From Hydractinia symbiolongicarpus (Eukaryota; Cnidaria; Hydrozoa; Anthoathecata; Hydractiniidae), in contig NC_079876.1 of assembly GCF_029227915.1 (NCBI RefSeq), positions 29,981,828 to 30,045,827 of the forward strand: a stretch of 64,000 nucleotides of DNA, given 5' to 3'. Every line of letters begins with the position of its first letter. Within the stretch, counting starts at the first letter, position 1. Made by a program: the position numbers and the translations under genes. Positions 34,725 through 47,055 of this stretch are shown piece after piece. The notes beneath the pieces were generated by a model. It was not told the DNA's origin and made no database searches. It worked only from the letters and a program-made list of their open reading frames with translations.

Positions 34725-36845
34725 AGATATGACCGTTGAAATTTTTGTGTGAAACATTTATAAGCACTGTAATATATCAGCACTTTTCACTACCTTAAAA
34801 TTTCTTTGTGTGATAAAAGGAAAACTACTATTTCGGAATATTCTTTTCAACCTTGTTTCAGTTGTTTGTTTTTGTTGTTGTTGATGTTGTTATTGTTGGA
34901 TTTCCGTGTAAGAAAGTATTCTGATTAAAGTTGATAGTGAGAATTGCAACCTCACTTATGAATATGTATTCGCAGAAAAATATACAAAATATAGCTGCAT
35001 CATTACAAAAAAATTATTTGTTCCATTTTTGTATTCGGCTTTATTTTTAGTACCCCATTTGATGTCTACAAACAAGTATTTTTAAGAATTGGAGTGTAAT
35101 ATATTTTTATACGAATTTTAAACTGAAGTAAAATTATATTTTTAATCGTTTTTTAAAATAATGTTATGTTTCAAATAAATTGCTTGTTTAAAATATGCAT
35201 TCTCACTCATCTGTTGACTTATTTCAGTATGGTTATTATTTGTTACAGCGTACTGTTAGCACTATACTAGCATTAAATTGCAAAAAAGAACAGAAGTAAG
35301 AAATAAGCTGAGGGTTAACTTGTGGTTGGCGACAAATCTTATCATTTTGTGACATCAAGCTAAATATTTATATTCTTATAGATATAGAGGTCTTATAGAT
35401 GTTTTATAGACCTAGAGCTGTGCTGCGAAAACCTGGTGTTAAACTGTTCACTCAACCTCGTCCCCAGGAGGTTAGCTGTGAAGTAACCGCTAGCGGCTTT
35501 GGTATAGGCAACAAACCCTGGGTACGAGGATGCTGTTCACTGTGTCTTCAACATTAGATTAGCCAGTAGGCCCAGCACATTTTTTCCTACTACTAGAAAA
35601 TCGAAATAGTTGGCGGGAAAAGTTACGCAGGGTCTCAAACAATTTTTTCTGCGGTGAGAATACTGACCGCGCTTTTTAATTATTTAATTCTATTGTTCTT
35701 TGCTCCGCGTGGTCAACATCGGGAAATCCTTTGTTTTACTCGCCCAAACAAATATAATTAATTCCTAAATTATTTAAGAGGGTAAGATGTAACCACGCCA
35801 ACTGTGTGCTTATTGGTTGATTGTAATTCGAGTTTTGCTATAAGGTAGATTTGAAATTAGGCGTTTTACTCTGACATTTGACTTGTTACCAATACTAAAC
35901 TCGCCGTGACTTCGGTTATTATTTTTAACGGTGGTAATACCTCTTTTTTGCAATGTTATGCATCGTCTTGTTTTTGTCTTCAACATTTTCGGTATAAATC
36001 TTTTGTCAGGTTTAATGATTTTTGCTGTTTTCTTGTACAAATGCTTCGTAACTATCCGGTGTTTGTATATTGAAAGCTTTTAATATAAAATTCCCAAGAA
36101 GGCTTATCTGATATAGTTACCACGACTAAACGCTGATTGTCTGTTTAAAATCAGAGCAGACAAAAGGTCAACAAGGTACAAACAAGAAATTCTATTAACG
36201 AACAATTACTTTTGTATGCTAAATCTGCTCCTTTTTACGTACGTAAGCTATATTCCAAAATAGTTGCACGAAGTATAGCTTTAAGTTTTTTGGCAGTAAA
36301 ATAAACTACACGGCTGCTTCAGAATATTCACAAGTATGTACACAGTACAAGGGGTAAAAGTTGTTAAATATTACTGGTATTTACTTACTATTAAGAAGTT
36401 AAAAAAATTCATTGTTGTTGCTGTCTAGACTTTATGTGTTGTATTGTTATAGCTGTGCTTTATCCAAAAAGTTTAGAACTCTTTGTAAAAAAAAGAATGA
36501 TTTACAGACGAGGTGAGATTTTGATTAAACTATCAATAAATATGAATAACTTTTCTGTTCGTCCATCATCTCGATGTTTGAGTAAGTTCTTAAAATCAAG
36601 ACGTACCATTTCAGTAATTCCTTGTCAAATAAGTTTAAACTCTGTAAAAGCATATGCACGTAGAGTTTTAAGGAGAAGTGTAAAAATCACAAAAATTCAG
36701 ATACAGTACAAAATTCAGTACAAAAAACTTAAATTTTACAGTGCATATTTTTTTCACTTGCTTCTATACTTTTGTACTACGTTCATTTTTTACTACAACA
36801 AAATCCAGTAAACCTTCTGTATTCATTCATTTCGCCTGTTAGGCA
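34725..36845. other. SMCR8 3' UTR and intergenic spacer
   Basis: The 3' UTR probably runs to the AATAAA at about 35175. Around 35440-35530 there is a repeat with CCTCGTCCCCAGG and CCCTGGGTACGAGG in inverted orientation, related to motifs at 52.4 and 58.03 kb. The remainder is AT-rich with chance ORFs (for example 36434-36811, no family resemblance). Confidence 0.45.
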
Positions 36846-37132
36846 TAAGGGGGATTTACACAAAGCGAATTGAACGGCGATGGTAATTCGCTTTTTAATT
36901 TTCACGACAAAATAAATTAGGCGCCAAATTTATTGTTTACATTAGTTAGCCGCGTTCTGATTGGTCAAAAACTACCTGCGAAACCTTTAACCAGGAAAAA
37001 GTAGGAACTGTTTCTACTTTTCAGCGAAGCGAATATTTCGATACACAATCAAAACAAACAAGACTGCGCATGCTCAGATACAATTCGCCGTCGAATTCGC
37101 CGTTCAATTCGCTTCGTGAAAATCCCCCTTTA
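36846..37132. mobile_element. MITE with ~33-bp terminal inverted repeats
   Basis: The left end TAAGGGGGATTTACACAAAG continues CGAATTGAACGGCGA. The right end in reverse complement is TAAAGGGGGATTTTCACGAA, continuing GCGAATTGAACGGCGA. The arms differ at only a few positions over about 33 bases. The element is 287 bp with no coding capacity. Near-identity of the arms suggests fairly recent insertion. Confidence 0.85.
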
Positions 37133-37429
37133 AGCTGAGAAGAAATAATGTGGTCTCCATTCTGCATTCGTTCATGACTACTAAATAAAATGTATTATAT
37201 TAGAAAGCTTATATATTTACTCTTCCTCGATCCCTCCACGGACGTCAAGATCAAAAAATATAATCTTTTAAGCACGAGTTTTTATTGTGTTAAGTATTTC
37301 TATAAAATCCAAGCAAACACACACTTTTCTACAATAAAAAGAAAAATAGGAATGACTGATAACTAATAATGTATAGATACAACTAGACATCAAATCTACC
37401 TTTTTTAAAAACAAACATGTTGACATTTT
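37133..37429 (+). other. Spacer upstream of the glycosyltransferase
   Basis: AT-rich sequence between the MITE and the glycosyltransferase start. No clear TATA box or other element recognised. Confidence 0.35.
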
Positions 37430-38559
37430 ATGTTGAAACTAAAAGTTATACGCACAATGTACACAAAAACGAAACAAACAATAATCTTAATAATAGTGGC
37501 GTTGTACATGATTGTTTTTATTATGTTGCTACAACACGCCATAACCGATCACAAAGTACAAAACATCGGTGCAACTATCAAAGAAAATCACAAACTACTA
37601 CCAAATGATTTATCTATAGAAAGAATTTGTCGGAAAATTTACGGCAAAATAGCCATCGTGTCGGCTGTAACTGCTGGTAACTACGTCAGAGATACCGTCA
37701 ATAATGCAGTACAATCAGTCAGGTGTTACGCTAAGTTGAAACGCTATGATTTGCTTCTAATCCAAGAAGAAAAGGATGGTACTTATACAGGGTTGAATGG
37801 GTGGACGATTCCCAAACAATGTCTTCAAAAAGATGTCGGTCTAGCAAAGAAACGACATTGTTTTGTTGCTCAGTTACTCTATTATTACGATTATATTGTT
37901 CATTTGGACGCAGATACTGGTGTTGTGAACGCTCGGCATTGTTTTGAAGAGTACATCACACCTGGAATTGATGTATTTCTTTTAGAAAGGATCCACTCGG
38001 GTGAAATACAATCTGGAAATTATATAGTGAAAAATTCCACATACGCTCGAAATTTCTTGATGGATTCCTATAGGCGCATGGTTGATCCAAAAAAGGTCGA
38101 AAACGCCGAGTTAGTATTCGAGTTTCATTCTCGTGTTTTAATAAAGCAGGTATAATCAAATGCCAGCAAAATTATACATATTTTAACTATGTCAGATGCG
38201 TTAAAAGGACCATGAATGGGCAAATGGTGTTTAAAAACTTTAAAGTGTACAGAAGAGCTCACGGGTTTGTTAGAGATGCGTGGGCAAGTAATTTTTTTTG
38301 GTCTGAAAAAGACTTCTTATTGCATGCAATAAAATATAAGGACGATGTTTTGTTTACAAAAAAAATATCATCTGTAGATTGCTCCAATAGCACTTGGTTG
38401 CCAGTAAAAACATCATTGTTTGCTAATCTAAATCTTATGAAAAGTATATGGAAAATTTTTGATAGAGGTGTACCAAACTACAAATTTGGAATTGAACACG
38501 CCGACATAGCAGATTGTTGGCCGTATTGTCCAGAAAACATAACACAACCTTTAGGTTGA
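37430..38559 (+). pseudogene. DUF273-like type II membrane glycosyltransferase with frameshift
   Basis: The first frame (37430-38155) starts MLKLKV (MYTKTK at 37457 is an alternative) with a membrane anchor TIILIIVALYMIVFIMLL at about residues 19-36. A luminal domain follows with YDYIVHLDADTGVVNARHCF (D160 and D162 form the DxD metal site), EIQSGNYIVKN and YARNFLMDSYRR. That order is characteristic of DUF273 (PF03314) proteins. The frame ends soon after HSRVLIKQV. Another frame, open from about 38130, carries the rest: IIKCQQNYTYFNYVRCVKR, then FKNFKVYRRAHGFVRDAW to the stop at 38559. The shift lies about 38130-38155. The conserved DNGALH-type motif expected there is not recognisable. A 43-base intron (GTATAA..TCAG) does not restore the frame. 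Pseudogene is most likely, sequence error possible. Confidence 0.68.
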
Positions 38560-38959
38560 AGAATAATTGAATTATCACATCATGTTATGAAAATGTAGTT
38601 CTGCTGCTGTTTATGGAAATGCTAGATATAAATAATGCATTGTATTATTAGGTTTTTTGTTCTTAGTAGCCTTGAAATAAATACTCTTTTAACATTTTCA
38701 TTAAATTTTAGTCTGTGTCCAAAATTAAATTTTTAGCGCAAAAAGTTATAGAGACGAGAGAAAATTTTTTTATTTAATTCAAATGTTTTCTGACAAAATT
38801 TAAGTTTAATTTGTGAACAATTGACCTACCCAGGCCGTCGACACTGAAGTATGACCCATTCTCCCTGACTTTTGATGTCCAGGTGAGGTCTTATAAAATG
38901 ACTTATGCCCGTCCGTTATCAGCTTTTTTAAAACTGAATTATTAGTTTTTTAGATAGAG

Positions 38960-39990
38960 AACAATAGACCCTCGAATTTGACGAAGTGAGTTTTTTTACC
39001 GCCTTAAAAATAGAAAATAAGCCAAAAATACTTCTTTTATGAAAGGATTTGGTCATTAGTTTTTTCTGATTTTCCAGACATCTAAGGCGAGGCCAAACCA
39101 GTCCAACATTTCATCCAACATGCAATTTTTGTGATGTTGGATGGTCTGAGTCACTTCAAAATTTTGAAAGAAGAAGAAAAAATCGTGTTGGACGATGTTG
39201 GATGAAGTTTGATCGCTGTCAAACACTTCATCCAACATTTTCGGCAAGATCAAAGGAATTCTTCATCTAAGTTGCGTGAATTTTCATGTTGGATTGGTTT
39301 GGTGGTACTTTTCATCCAACATAAAAACCCCGTGAATTTCGAACATTTTTGAATGGAATGTTTTTAATTTGATATCAGATGGGATATTTCAATAAGGAGG
39401 AAATCGAAATCCCTGACATCCATCTGAAACATTTCCCAAAATCCGAACCTGTCTTCGATCTTCAATTTTTTAATGATGTTACTAAAATATCCATTTTGTT
39501 CCCTCCTCTTTATCCACTCTCTTGTTTTTCCGCGGGTTGGTTTTCATCGTCTGAATCGACGAGTTCGTTCAGCAACATAAGCAGCACTACAGAATTCCTT
39601 CCGTCCGCAATTTTGTTTTTCAGGAATGAACACTTTATCGTTCGAATGTTTTTAAAAGCAGTCCCACAAACCTAAAATTTTGCTTTATCCAACATGCATT
39701 TTTTAACATTTCATCCCTCATAGGAAAAAAATGTTGGATGAACTGTTGGATTGGTTTGCCCCCGCCTTTACAGGGAACAATAGATCTTCCAATGCGACGA
39801 AGTTTTCAGGAAAATGGGGTGTTTATGCGTAAAATGAACAAAAAGACATTTTTAAGGATTGCACCATGAGCATTTTATTTTTTCACAGGGAACAATAAAC
39901 CCTTTAATGTGACGAAGTCAGTTTTTTAAGGGTTTTTTTTCTGCTCAAAATGGCGATTTGTGGGCAAAATGAGTCAAAACGTTTTAAGAT
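38960..39990 (+). repeat. ~119-bp degenerate tandem repeat split by a TIR element
   Basis: The motif GAACAATAGACCCTCGAATT (and variants) followed by TGACGAAGT recurs at about 38960, 39776 and 39896. The last two are about 119 bases apart. The first is separated from them by the insertion at 39083-39770. Copies are diverged. Confidence 0.6.
39083..39770. mobile_element. TIR element with TTCATCCAACAT subterminal repeats
   Basis: Left end TAAGGCGAGGCCAAACCAGT, and right end in reverse complement TAAAGGCGGGGGCAAACCAA. Inside both ends ATCCAACAT and ATGTTGGAT occur repeatedly (about ten times in total), as subterminal transposase-binding repeats do in hAT or CACTA elements. A relative with the same subterminal motif lies at 61926-62276. 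No transposase is recognised. The interior ORF at 39379-39675 has no clear homology. Confidence 0.7.
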
Positions 39991-40643
39991 ATGGATTCAT
40001 TTTCAAACTTTTAAACTGAGGATTGGATTAAGGATACAGTAACCCCCTGAGGCACAAACTCAGCATATTTAAAATATCTCCTCTGCTCGCTATATTAACC
40101 CTAACAAATATATATATTCTGAAAGCCAAAAAATCATCTCTAGAGTGATGATAAAGTATTTCTATAAAAAAAATCCAAAAAGGAGAAAAAAAAATTTATA
40201 CAAAAATTCACCCTTCAAAGACCTTTGCTTTCACCTGCAAGAATCATGGTTACACCCACTTAAACCTTATAAATAATTAATAACTCATGAATATTTTATT
40301 TAAATTAAAGGTAAAGTATTTTCGTAGAACTATGGATCTAGTTATTGTTAAACAGACAACAGGATAACATAACATAACAGGATAAAAACGAAAAAAATGT
40401 GGAAATAAATTATAAAGGTATAGATGATAAATAATAATATATTTGTATAGAATATTAAAGTGTGAATGTTTCCTATGTTATATGTAGAGATGCAATTTTT
40501 TATTCGTTCTGCACAACTCTCTTTAATTATTATACAGATTAAATAACGTGCTACCCTTGTTTAAAATGTGTTCTTCATATTCTAAAAAGCTTCCTCCAAG
40601 GTGAGAGCTATTCTACGATTGATGCGGCCATCACTTATACGTA
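39771..40643. other. Intergenic AT-rich spacer
   Basis: Apart from the repeat copies listed above (to about 39990), I see only AT-rich sequence and a short repeated AACATAACAGGATAA at about 40365. No gene. Confidence 0.4.
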
Positions 40644-42629
40644 CAGTTGACTCTATCTAATTCGATTTTCCAGGGGGATAAATTCTTTTATCTAGCTAGA
40701 GAGAGATTCGAATTAGGGAGTGTCTTTTTAATTCAAGTTTTTAGGCGGCAAAGTGGAAAAAATCAAACTACAGGGGGAATCTTTGTAAACTCGCAAAAAG
40801 GAAGAAGACATACATTTTTAAAATGAACAGTGCAGAACGAATATTTTTGCAAGGATCTTTTAAGATCTGTCGAAATAGTCATCAATATTTAACTGTTTTT
40901 TATTCAGCATACTTTCTAAATCAACTGTTTACATCTTTTAATGTAACCATTGAATCGTTTCTAAAGTGGGAAAAAATACACTGTAATCTTCTAATGTTAA
41001 TACATCTTTGATGGCTTTGCGAGTGGTAATTCGTTTGGTTCATCGTCATCTGATTAGTCATCACTGGAGTCCACAAAATTCCCACTTACGGATGTTTGTA
41101 AATCCATGTCCACCAGTTCTTCGTCTGTCATTCGATAATAATCCACCATAATCCACCATTCGATAATCCACTCTTTATTTTTTCTCTCACGATGTTTTCC
41201 TTTACTTCCAAGTCAGTAAACGGATCAACTTTATCATTTAGCGCTCTTTCCACAATCTCGCTTGGTATTTTGGCTTTTTTGAAACAGTTGGTGAAAGAAG
41301 AGCTTTAAACAACACTGTCGCAGCAGTTAGATTTGAAAATTTAGGAAGCTCATTGTTCTTCTCCAAATTTAGGATCTGTTTTTTCACTGCAAAAAAAATA
41401 TATTTCGCCTTGAGGGATTGAATATCTTGATCCATTGGTTGCTTGATTGAAGTGGTGTTGGTAGGAAGAAAGATTAGCCCCACCCACTGCAAACCGGACA
41501 TCTCAGAATGAGCAGGGCAGTTACCGATAACCAAAGCAATTTTCTCCCGCTAGCACCAAACTTGCGATCAAGTTCCTTTACCCATTCTTACCCAACAGTT
41601 CGGAATTCATCCAACATTTTTTTGAGCGGCATGGGATGTTTTTAAGGCCTTTGAAGCAACATCTGCAATATTTTACTGGAAGCATTTCCTGTTGTTATTT
41701 CAGTTAAGCGAACCTTGCTACTAACACATTTTTTTTTGTAAAATAATATGTCCGCCAACATATATTTTTAGCAGGTGGCGCCGGGACAAGAGTGTTAGTA
41801 AAGTTGTTTCTAACCATGGAAACAACACGGATGCTTTTATTATGGGTCATCATTTTATACAAGGACATTATAGACTTAAGAATCGAAAGTTCCATGTCGA
41901 ATGGAGTTTTCAGTTAAAAAAAAGAACATGGTTATTCTGAAGGAACGACTACCTAAACTGTTGGAAATATTATTTTAATAAAACATAACGCATTTTAAGC
42001 TCTTTTCCATTTCTCTAGCCATCCTTATGAAGTTTGAAAATTTTCGACGTTTAGTTTCTTTTTAAAGAAGACCGTTGATTAGGACATTTTTTGATCGCAT
42101 TTCTTTGAACCATTGGAAAACAGCTTGTTTAACTTGATCGTACTTGTCTGTGTTTTTTTTTTTTTTTTGGTAGAAGCTTTTTAAAAAGCCTTAAGAATTT
42201 TGGATTTTTTTTTCTAAGTGGACACAGCTTTTTGTGGAACTTCAAACAACAATGAAACTTCTTTGTTGGTTTTTCCCTTGTCAAGTTCCAGCAAGGTTTT
42301 TTATTTTAACTCTAAACTTTTACTTTTTTTGTACTCGTTTTTTCAGTATAGCAGCCATTTACTTGAGTTAGAATGCCTTAGGTTTTACAAAATTTACTTT
42401 GAAAATGCAATTTCAAAACATTCAAATGAACAAAAATTCTAAATTCGAAATATGGTTCCAAACTGTGGTTAAGAGACCTTTTTGCACTCAAGAAATCGAA
42501 TAAGAGAGAGACTTTCTCCGATATGGACCTGAAATCTAAATCTAAATAAATAGTGACGGTGATTTTGAATTTGATTGAATTGGAGAGAGTATCAAATGAT
42601 GGCGATTCGAATTATAAAGAGTTTTACTG
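40644..42629 (-). mobile_element. Decayed Tigger element
   Basis: Left terminus CAGTTGACTCTATCTAATTC and right terminus in reverse complement CAGTAAAACTCTTTATAATT are typical Tigger ends. Both are flanked by TA (40642-40643 and 42630-42631). The 1986-bp length suits an autonomous element that has lost some sequence. It contains a broken transposase on the minus strand. Confidence 0.8.
41040..41620 (-). pseudogene. Tigger transposase remnant (DDE_1 domain)
   Basis: The minus-strand frame 41238-41534 reads VIGNCPAHSEM, then LIFLPTNTTSIKQPMDQDIQ. This is the second catalytic motif (the usual D of IDNCPAH has become G-N) and the third (PMDQ) of Tigger/CENP-B-type transposases. Upstream, in another frame, is KELDRKFGASGRKIA, which normally precedes it. 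The N-terminal HTH and the first catalytic Asp are not recognisable, and stops interrupt the frame. Confidence 0.8.
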
Positions 42630-44269
42630 TATTTAAAACAAGCGTAAGATTTTCAGATAAAATCAGTCATAAACAAGAAAACTGGAGAGTTTTAGCATGT
42701 TACAGTTTTTATATAAAGGCTGATTCACACTTGCGATGCGAACGCTAGCGCAAACGCAAGCGCAAGAAAGAGACCTTCTAAGCAAGCATAAAGGCAAACA
42801 TAAGTTTGACGCAAAACATCAAAAAGTTTTTATATTCTTACGTTCGCGTCTGTGCTTACAACATTATTTCTGCAGTGTGAACATTAAGAAAGTAAAAAAA
42901 CAATTTTTAAAGCGGCTTTAGGATGATTGGTTTACTATCAATATTTCCACTGCGTGGTTAATTCTATTTTCTTTCCATTTCTTTTTTCTTAGGTGTAAAT
43001 AGCAAAAAAACGTTCATTGCTACCCATAAGAAGCGCGGCGCACAAAGTGGTCTGGTGTAGGTAAAAATAAACAAAATCAACTGGAAGACCAAAAAACGTG
43101 AAACAAAAGCAGTAAGAACCGAGTATACGTTCTTAACATTACATGATATCCATTAGTTCTATCTCATAAAAATTTTGATTGACAGCTATGTTTGTAGCCA
43201 AAATCACCATAAAATAAGCATTTACATCGACTGTCTAATCGGTTACTTTTATGCTGTATAATGATCATAAAATTTACATGACTTTTGTCAATATGGTAAT
43301 TTATAAAGAAAATAACTAGTTTGATCTTTGGGACCAGTAAAAATTGTGGGAGGGGGTGTTGTATAGGCAACATTCAAAATAAAATCCCACTTTGCCGATT
43401 GCCAATGTTGTTGTCTCTCAATTATTTATGAAAACAAAAAAGTAGGAGAGGGTACGGCCTCTTGCTGATCCTGGTTTTATGAATATGACAGTACCATGTA
43501 AAAGTATATCCTGTTAACGTTGTATTAAAATGGTATGGTCTTTACGTAACATGAGTGTAGCGACATTGTTGACTAAAAACTTTTAAAACGCAGTTCTGCT
43601 AAGTAACAACAATTAAGAATTCTAATAAGATGTAGCAAAGTTGTTAAATGTGACGATACGTTGTGTATCGATGTATCTTCACAAGCCCACTTGAGTGTAA
43701 ACAAAACATTCGCACAGAAACTTTGTAATCCTCACTCACATGAGTTAGTTATCGGGGAAAGAAATACAAATCAATCTATTAATTTTTCAAAGAATTTATA
43801 AAACAAATGTGAAAAAAAATTGGATAATAAACAATCAAATATGCAAAGAAAATTAAAAAATTCTATTTTTTGACAGTCTTAAATTAAAACGTTAACTGGA
43901 AGCTTTTTTTGTATTTTATGGTAAGTGAAGTCTTGTTAATATCAACAAGACTTCTGAGTCAACATGTCGTTTTTCGTCTCATCAACTCGTTTGAAAACAA
44001 ACTTCATGAATTTATACTACGACATTTTTTCTCTAGATGAATGAGTCTAGATGAGTATAGGTTAGGTTAGGTTATAGGTATATTTCGCCGTTATATAAAT
44101 GTTACAGGTTAAAATATCTTGTAATATAGCAAAAAGAAGGGCAAAAAAAAGGCACAAATTGCCTTATCACTAAGCCCCGTTGTTAAGCAAAAGGAAAGAG
44201 AGAGTTAAAATAATACTTAATATAATAAAGCAATATTTTAACTATATATATTCCATAAAAAGACTAGTT
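42630..44269. other. Intergenic AT-rich spacer
   Basis: A possible small MITE lies at about 42722-42882 (ATTCACACTTGCGATGCGAA opposite GCAGTGTGAAC), with weak arms. Around 44056 there are three TTAGG units in ordinary sequence. No gene recognised. Confidence 0.4.
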
Positions 44270-45333
44270 GAATTTCCGCGCCCGAAGGCGTAGGAAATTC
44301 TTTAAAACCGTCGTTTTTTTCTTTCGGAGCATTTTTTGAGAAAAAATCGACCCTGGGATTTCACGTTGGTCCGTCACAGATGTAAACTTCGTACCCAAGC
44401 TCCTTAACTACTGGGAAGTCTAGTATTGACGCCTCAGGCCAAAATTGGTATTTGTTTTCGACAAAATTTGGCACAGTTAACAAATAAAGTATGCTGAACA
44501 TGATGGTGACATCAAAATTTTGATTTCTTGTTACCTAAATGTCATTTTAGGCCAAAATTGGTCCAAAAATTAAAACTACTTTATTTTTGACAAATTTTGG
44601 CACAATTAACAAAAAAAGTATGGTGAACATGATGGTGACATCAAAATTTCGGTTTTTTGCCACCTTAAATGTCATTTTAGGCCAAAATTGGTCCAAAAAT
44701 TAAAACTACTTCATTTTCAACAAAAATTGGCAAAGTTAACAAAAAAAGTATGCTGAACATAATGGTGACATCAAAATTTTGATTTTTGTCACCCAAATGC
44801 CATTTTAGACCAAAATTGGTCCAAAAATTAAAACCACTTCATTTTCGGCTAAATCTGGCACGGTTAACAAATAAAGTATGCTGAAAATGATGATGGTACA
44901 AAAGTTTGATTTTTTGTCACCTAAATGTCATTTCAGGCCAAAATTTATCCAAAAATTAAAACTGCTTTATTTTCGACAAAAATTGACACAGTTAATAAAA
45001 AAAGTATGCTGAAAATGATGGTTACATCAAAATTTTGATTTTTTGTCAACTAATGCCGTTTAAGACCATAAACGTCTCAATCGCAAGACTTTCAACCATG
45101 AATGATAGGCTGTATTTTTTGTTAGCAATTTCTTTTAAAATGTGAGTTTATTATGACACGTTTCGTTTTGTTTGCGTTTGTTGTAAGATATAATGTCACT
45201 GATGGGCTTTATCTTCAGAGGTTCATGCACCAAGCCCCTTCGAATGTTTGGCACAATAACACAACGAATTAGCAGGTTTTCATCAAATATTTTAGTAGCG
45301 CGCGGAAATTCTTAGAGCCCCCAGGGCTTCTTG
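44270..45333 (+). mobile_element. Helentron-like (HINE) element 1 with internal minisatellite
   Basis: Starts GAATTTCCGCGCCCGAAGGC preceded by T. Near the 3' end is GCGCGGAAATTC (inverted copy of the start), then a hairpin AGCCCCCAGGGCT and the terminal CTTCTTG followed by T. In between, five units of about 128 bp (for example AGTATGCTGAACATGATGG once per unit). Subterminal inverted repeats, central tandem repeats, a 3' hairpin and insertion between two Ts are the known layout of Helentron-associated non-autonomous elements. It abuts LINE sequence on its right. Confidence 0.72.
44395..45060 (+). repeat. ~128-bp minisatellite of HINE element 1 (about 5 units)
   Basis: Units contain GGCCAAAATTGGTCCAAAAA, AAGTATGCTGAACATGATGG and TTTTGTCACCTAAATGTC. 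The same unit forms the core of the element at 47795-49628. Confidence 0.88.
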
Positions 45334-45349
45334 TTGAATTTACAAAGGT

Positions 45350-46500
45350 CTATGTGAGAGTGTGCATCTAAAAATATTTACAAATGTCTATAAGATCAGT
45401 CGTTAATAATTTTGTTTTTACATTTTTCTTGAAAATATTTAGAGTTGAGTTTGTTTTAATATCATCAGATAAAAATTTATTCCATAGGTGTATGGTCCCC
45501 TATGTCTAATTCAAAACGGAACACCACACTTTATTAGTTGAAAGAGCGTCATTTTATCGTCGTATGCTATGCATTGTTTTCGGTTAGCTAGTCAAGTAAT
45601 TTGTAAACCAATTCAAATTGTTGTTTTGCACACTTTAAGATTTTAGTTTGGATAAAAGAATATTATGATTTACGGTATCAAAAGTCTTTGAGAGATTAAT
45701 GAATATCCCTAGTGTAAACATCCTTTTATTAAAGGATTTCGATAATTCACTTACCAATTCTATGACTGTAGGTCCGTCGAATGGTGCTTTTGGAAACCAA
45801 ATTGTTTGTCATATAAAATATTATTTTGTACTAGATGGTCGTAGAGACGGTTATACATTATTCTTTCAAGAACCTTCGAGAAACATGGCAATACGGAAAT
45901 AGGTCTATAATTAGTAACATCGGAGTTTTCTCCTGATTTAAATATTGGTGTCACTCTAGCATAGCTATTTTAATTGGTCTGAAAACTGTCCATACTTCAA
46001 GGAAAGACTAAAGATATAGAATAGAGATAATATCGTAACGTCTTTTTACAATATTTACACTAATATCGTCAAGCCGGGGCTTTAGTTTGGTTGTAATGAT
46101 GAAAAAGCACATCGCAATTCTTTTATGGTACGACTCACTCATTAGAGTATCGCAAGTATCTAAGTAAGAGCTGTGTGTTTTTGTGGAAGATGGAATTTTA
46201 GCAGCTAGTTTTGGTCCAACATTGATAAAAAACTCGTTGTATTTGTTAGCAATTTCATCTTCAAGTTCATTTTCAATTATAAGTTGTTTTGGGAATTTCT
46301 CAATGTTGTCTTTGGTTTTGCCAATTATTTTTTTAATAACGCTCCAGGTGTTCTTAGAATTCCCTTTTGATTTCGCTATTTGATCTGCATAATAATTCTT
46401 TTTTGCTCGCTTTTTAAGTTTTTTAAAAATATTTTTATAGTTATTGTATTTGTTTTCATTGGTGTAAGTTTTTTTTTTCAAAAACGCTTCATATAGTCGC
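45350..46500 (-). pseudogene. LINE reverse transcriptase remnant
   Basis: Frame 45760-45954 reads MTPIFKSGENSDVTNYRPIS, then VLPCFSKVLERIMYNRLYDH and QFGFQKHHST, the RT fingers region of jockey/CR1 LINEs. Frame 46008-46481 holds the linker between endonuclease and RT (KNTWSVIKKIIGKT, YNEFFINVGPKLAAKIP). Beyond 45760 degenerate DTVNHNILLSKLK and CGVP..GPYTYGI can be followed to about 45480. The FADD catalytic box is not intact. Confidence 0.82.
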
Positions 46501-46599
46501 TGCTTCTTTTTAAATGATTTATGAGACCTTTAGTAAACCATGGGTTTTCTAAAGTGCTTGTCTTTATACTTCCTTTTTTTAGGAAATGATTTCTCATAA

Positions 46600-47055
46600 A
46601 GGTTAATAAACATGCGCAAAAAAAACATCGTACGCGCCATTTATATTTTTAGTTTCACTTACCAGCTCCCAGTTTGCTTCTAAAAGAGATTGTCGAAACT
46701 TTTCTATGGAACATTCATTGATCTCTCGCTTAAAACTTGTCGGGGCAGATAACTTATCAGGGAGAGACTCATCAGATAGTAAGAAGGTCGGGAAATGATC
46801 AGATACATCAGTTTCAATCACTTCAGTTTGATATTCGTTGTTATGAAAATTATTTGTGATTATGTTATCAATTATGGTATCAGATTTCAAAGTTACTCTC
46901 GTAGGTTTGGTAGTTGTTGGAATAAGATTATGTTGAAGGAGCGTATCTACAAATGTTTTTACGTCATTATTTGATGTATATTCAAGAAGGTTTAAATTTA
47001 GATCTCCGGCAATGTAAATGTGCTTATTTAAGTGATCTAGTTTAGTGAGGTGTGA
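46600..47055 (-). pseudogene. LINE endonuclease, C-terminal part
   Basis: IYIAGDLNLNLLEY (catalytic GDxN), TLKSDTIIDNIITNN and TDVSDHFPTFLL (the SDH catalytic motif) lie on the minus strand. The N-terminal half of the same domain is at 50163-50706 beyond the inserted element. Confidence 0.8.

Noticed and set aside
36434-36811. 125-residue basic ORF
   Set aside because: Low-complexity AT-rich sequence, no family resemblance, and no splice or promoter support.
38150-38192. Short intron joining the two halves of the glycosyltransferase
   Set aside because: GTATAA..TCAG borders exist, but splicing them leads straight into a stop (ATG CGT TAA) and the 43-base length is very short. The uninterrupted second frame reads through with sensible residues instead.
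44056-44076. TTAGG telomere-like repeats
   Set aside because: Only about three imperfect units within ordinary sequence, too few to suggest an interstitial telomere.
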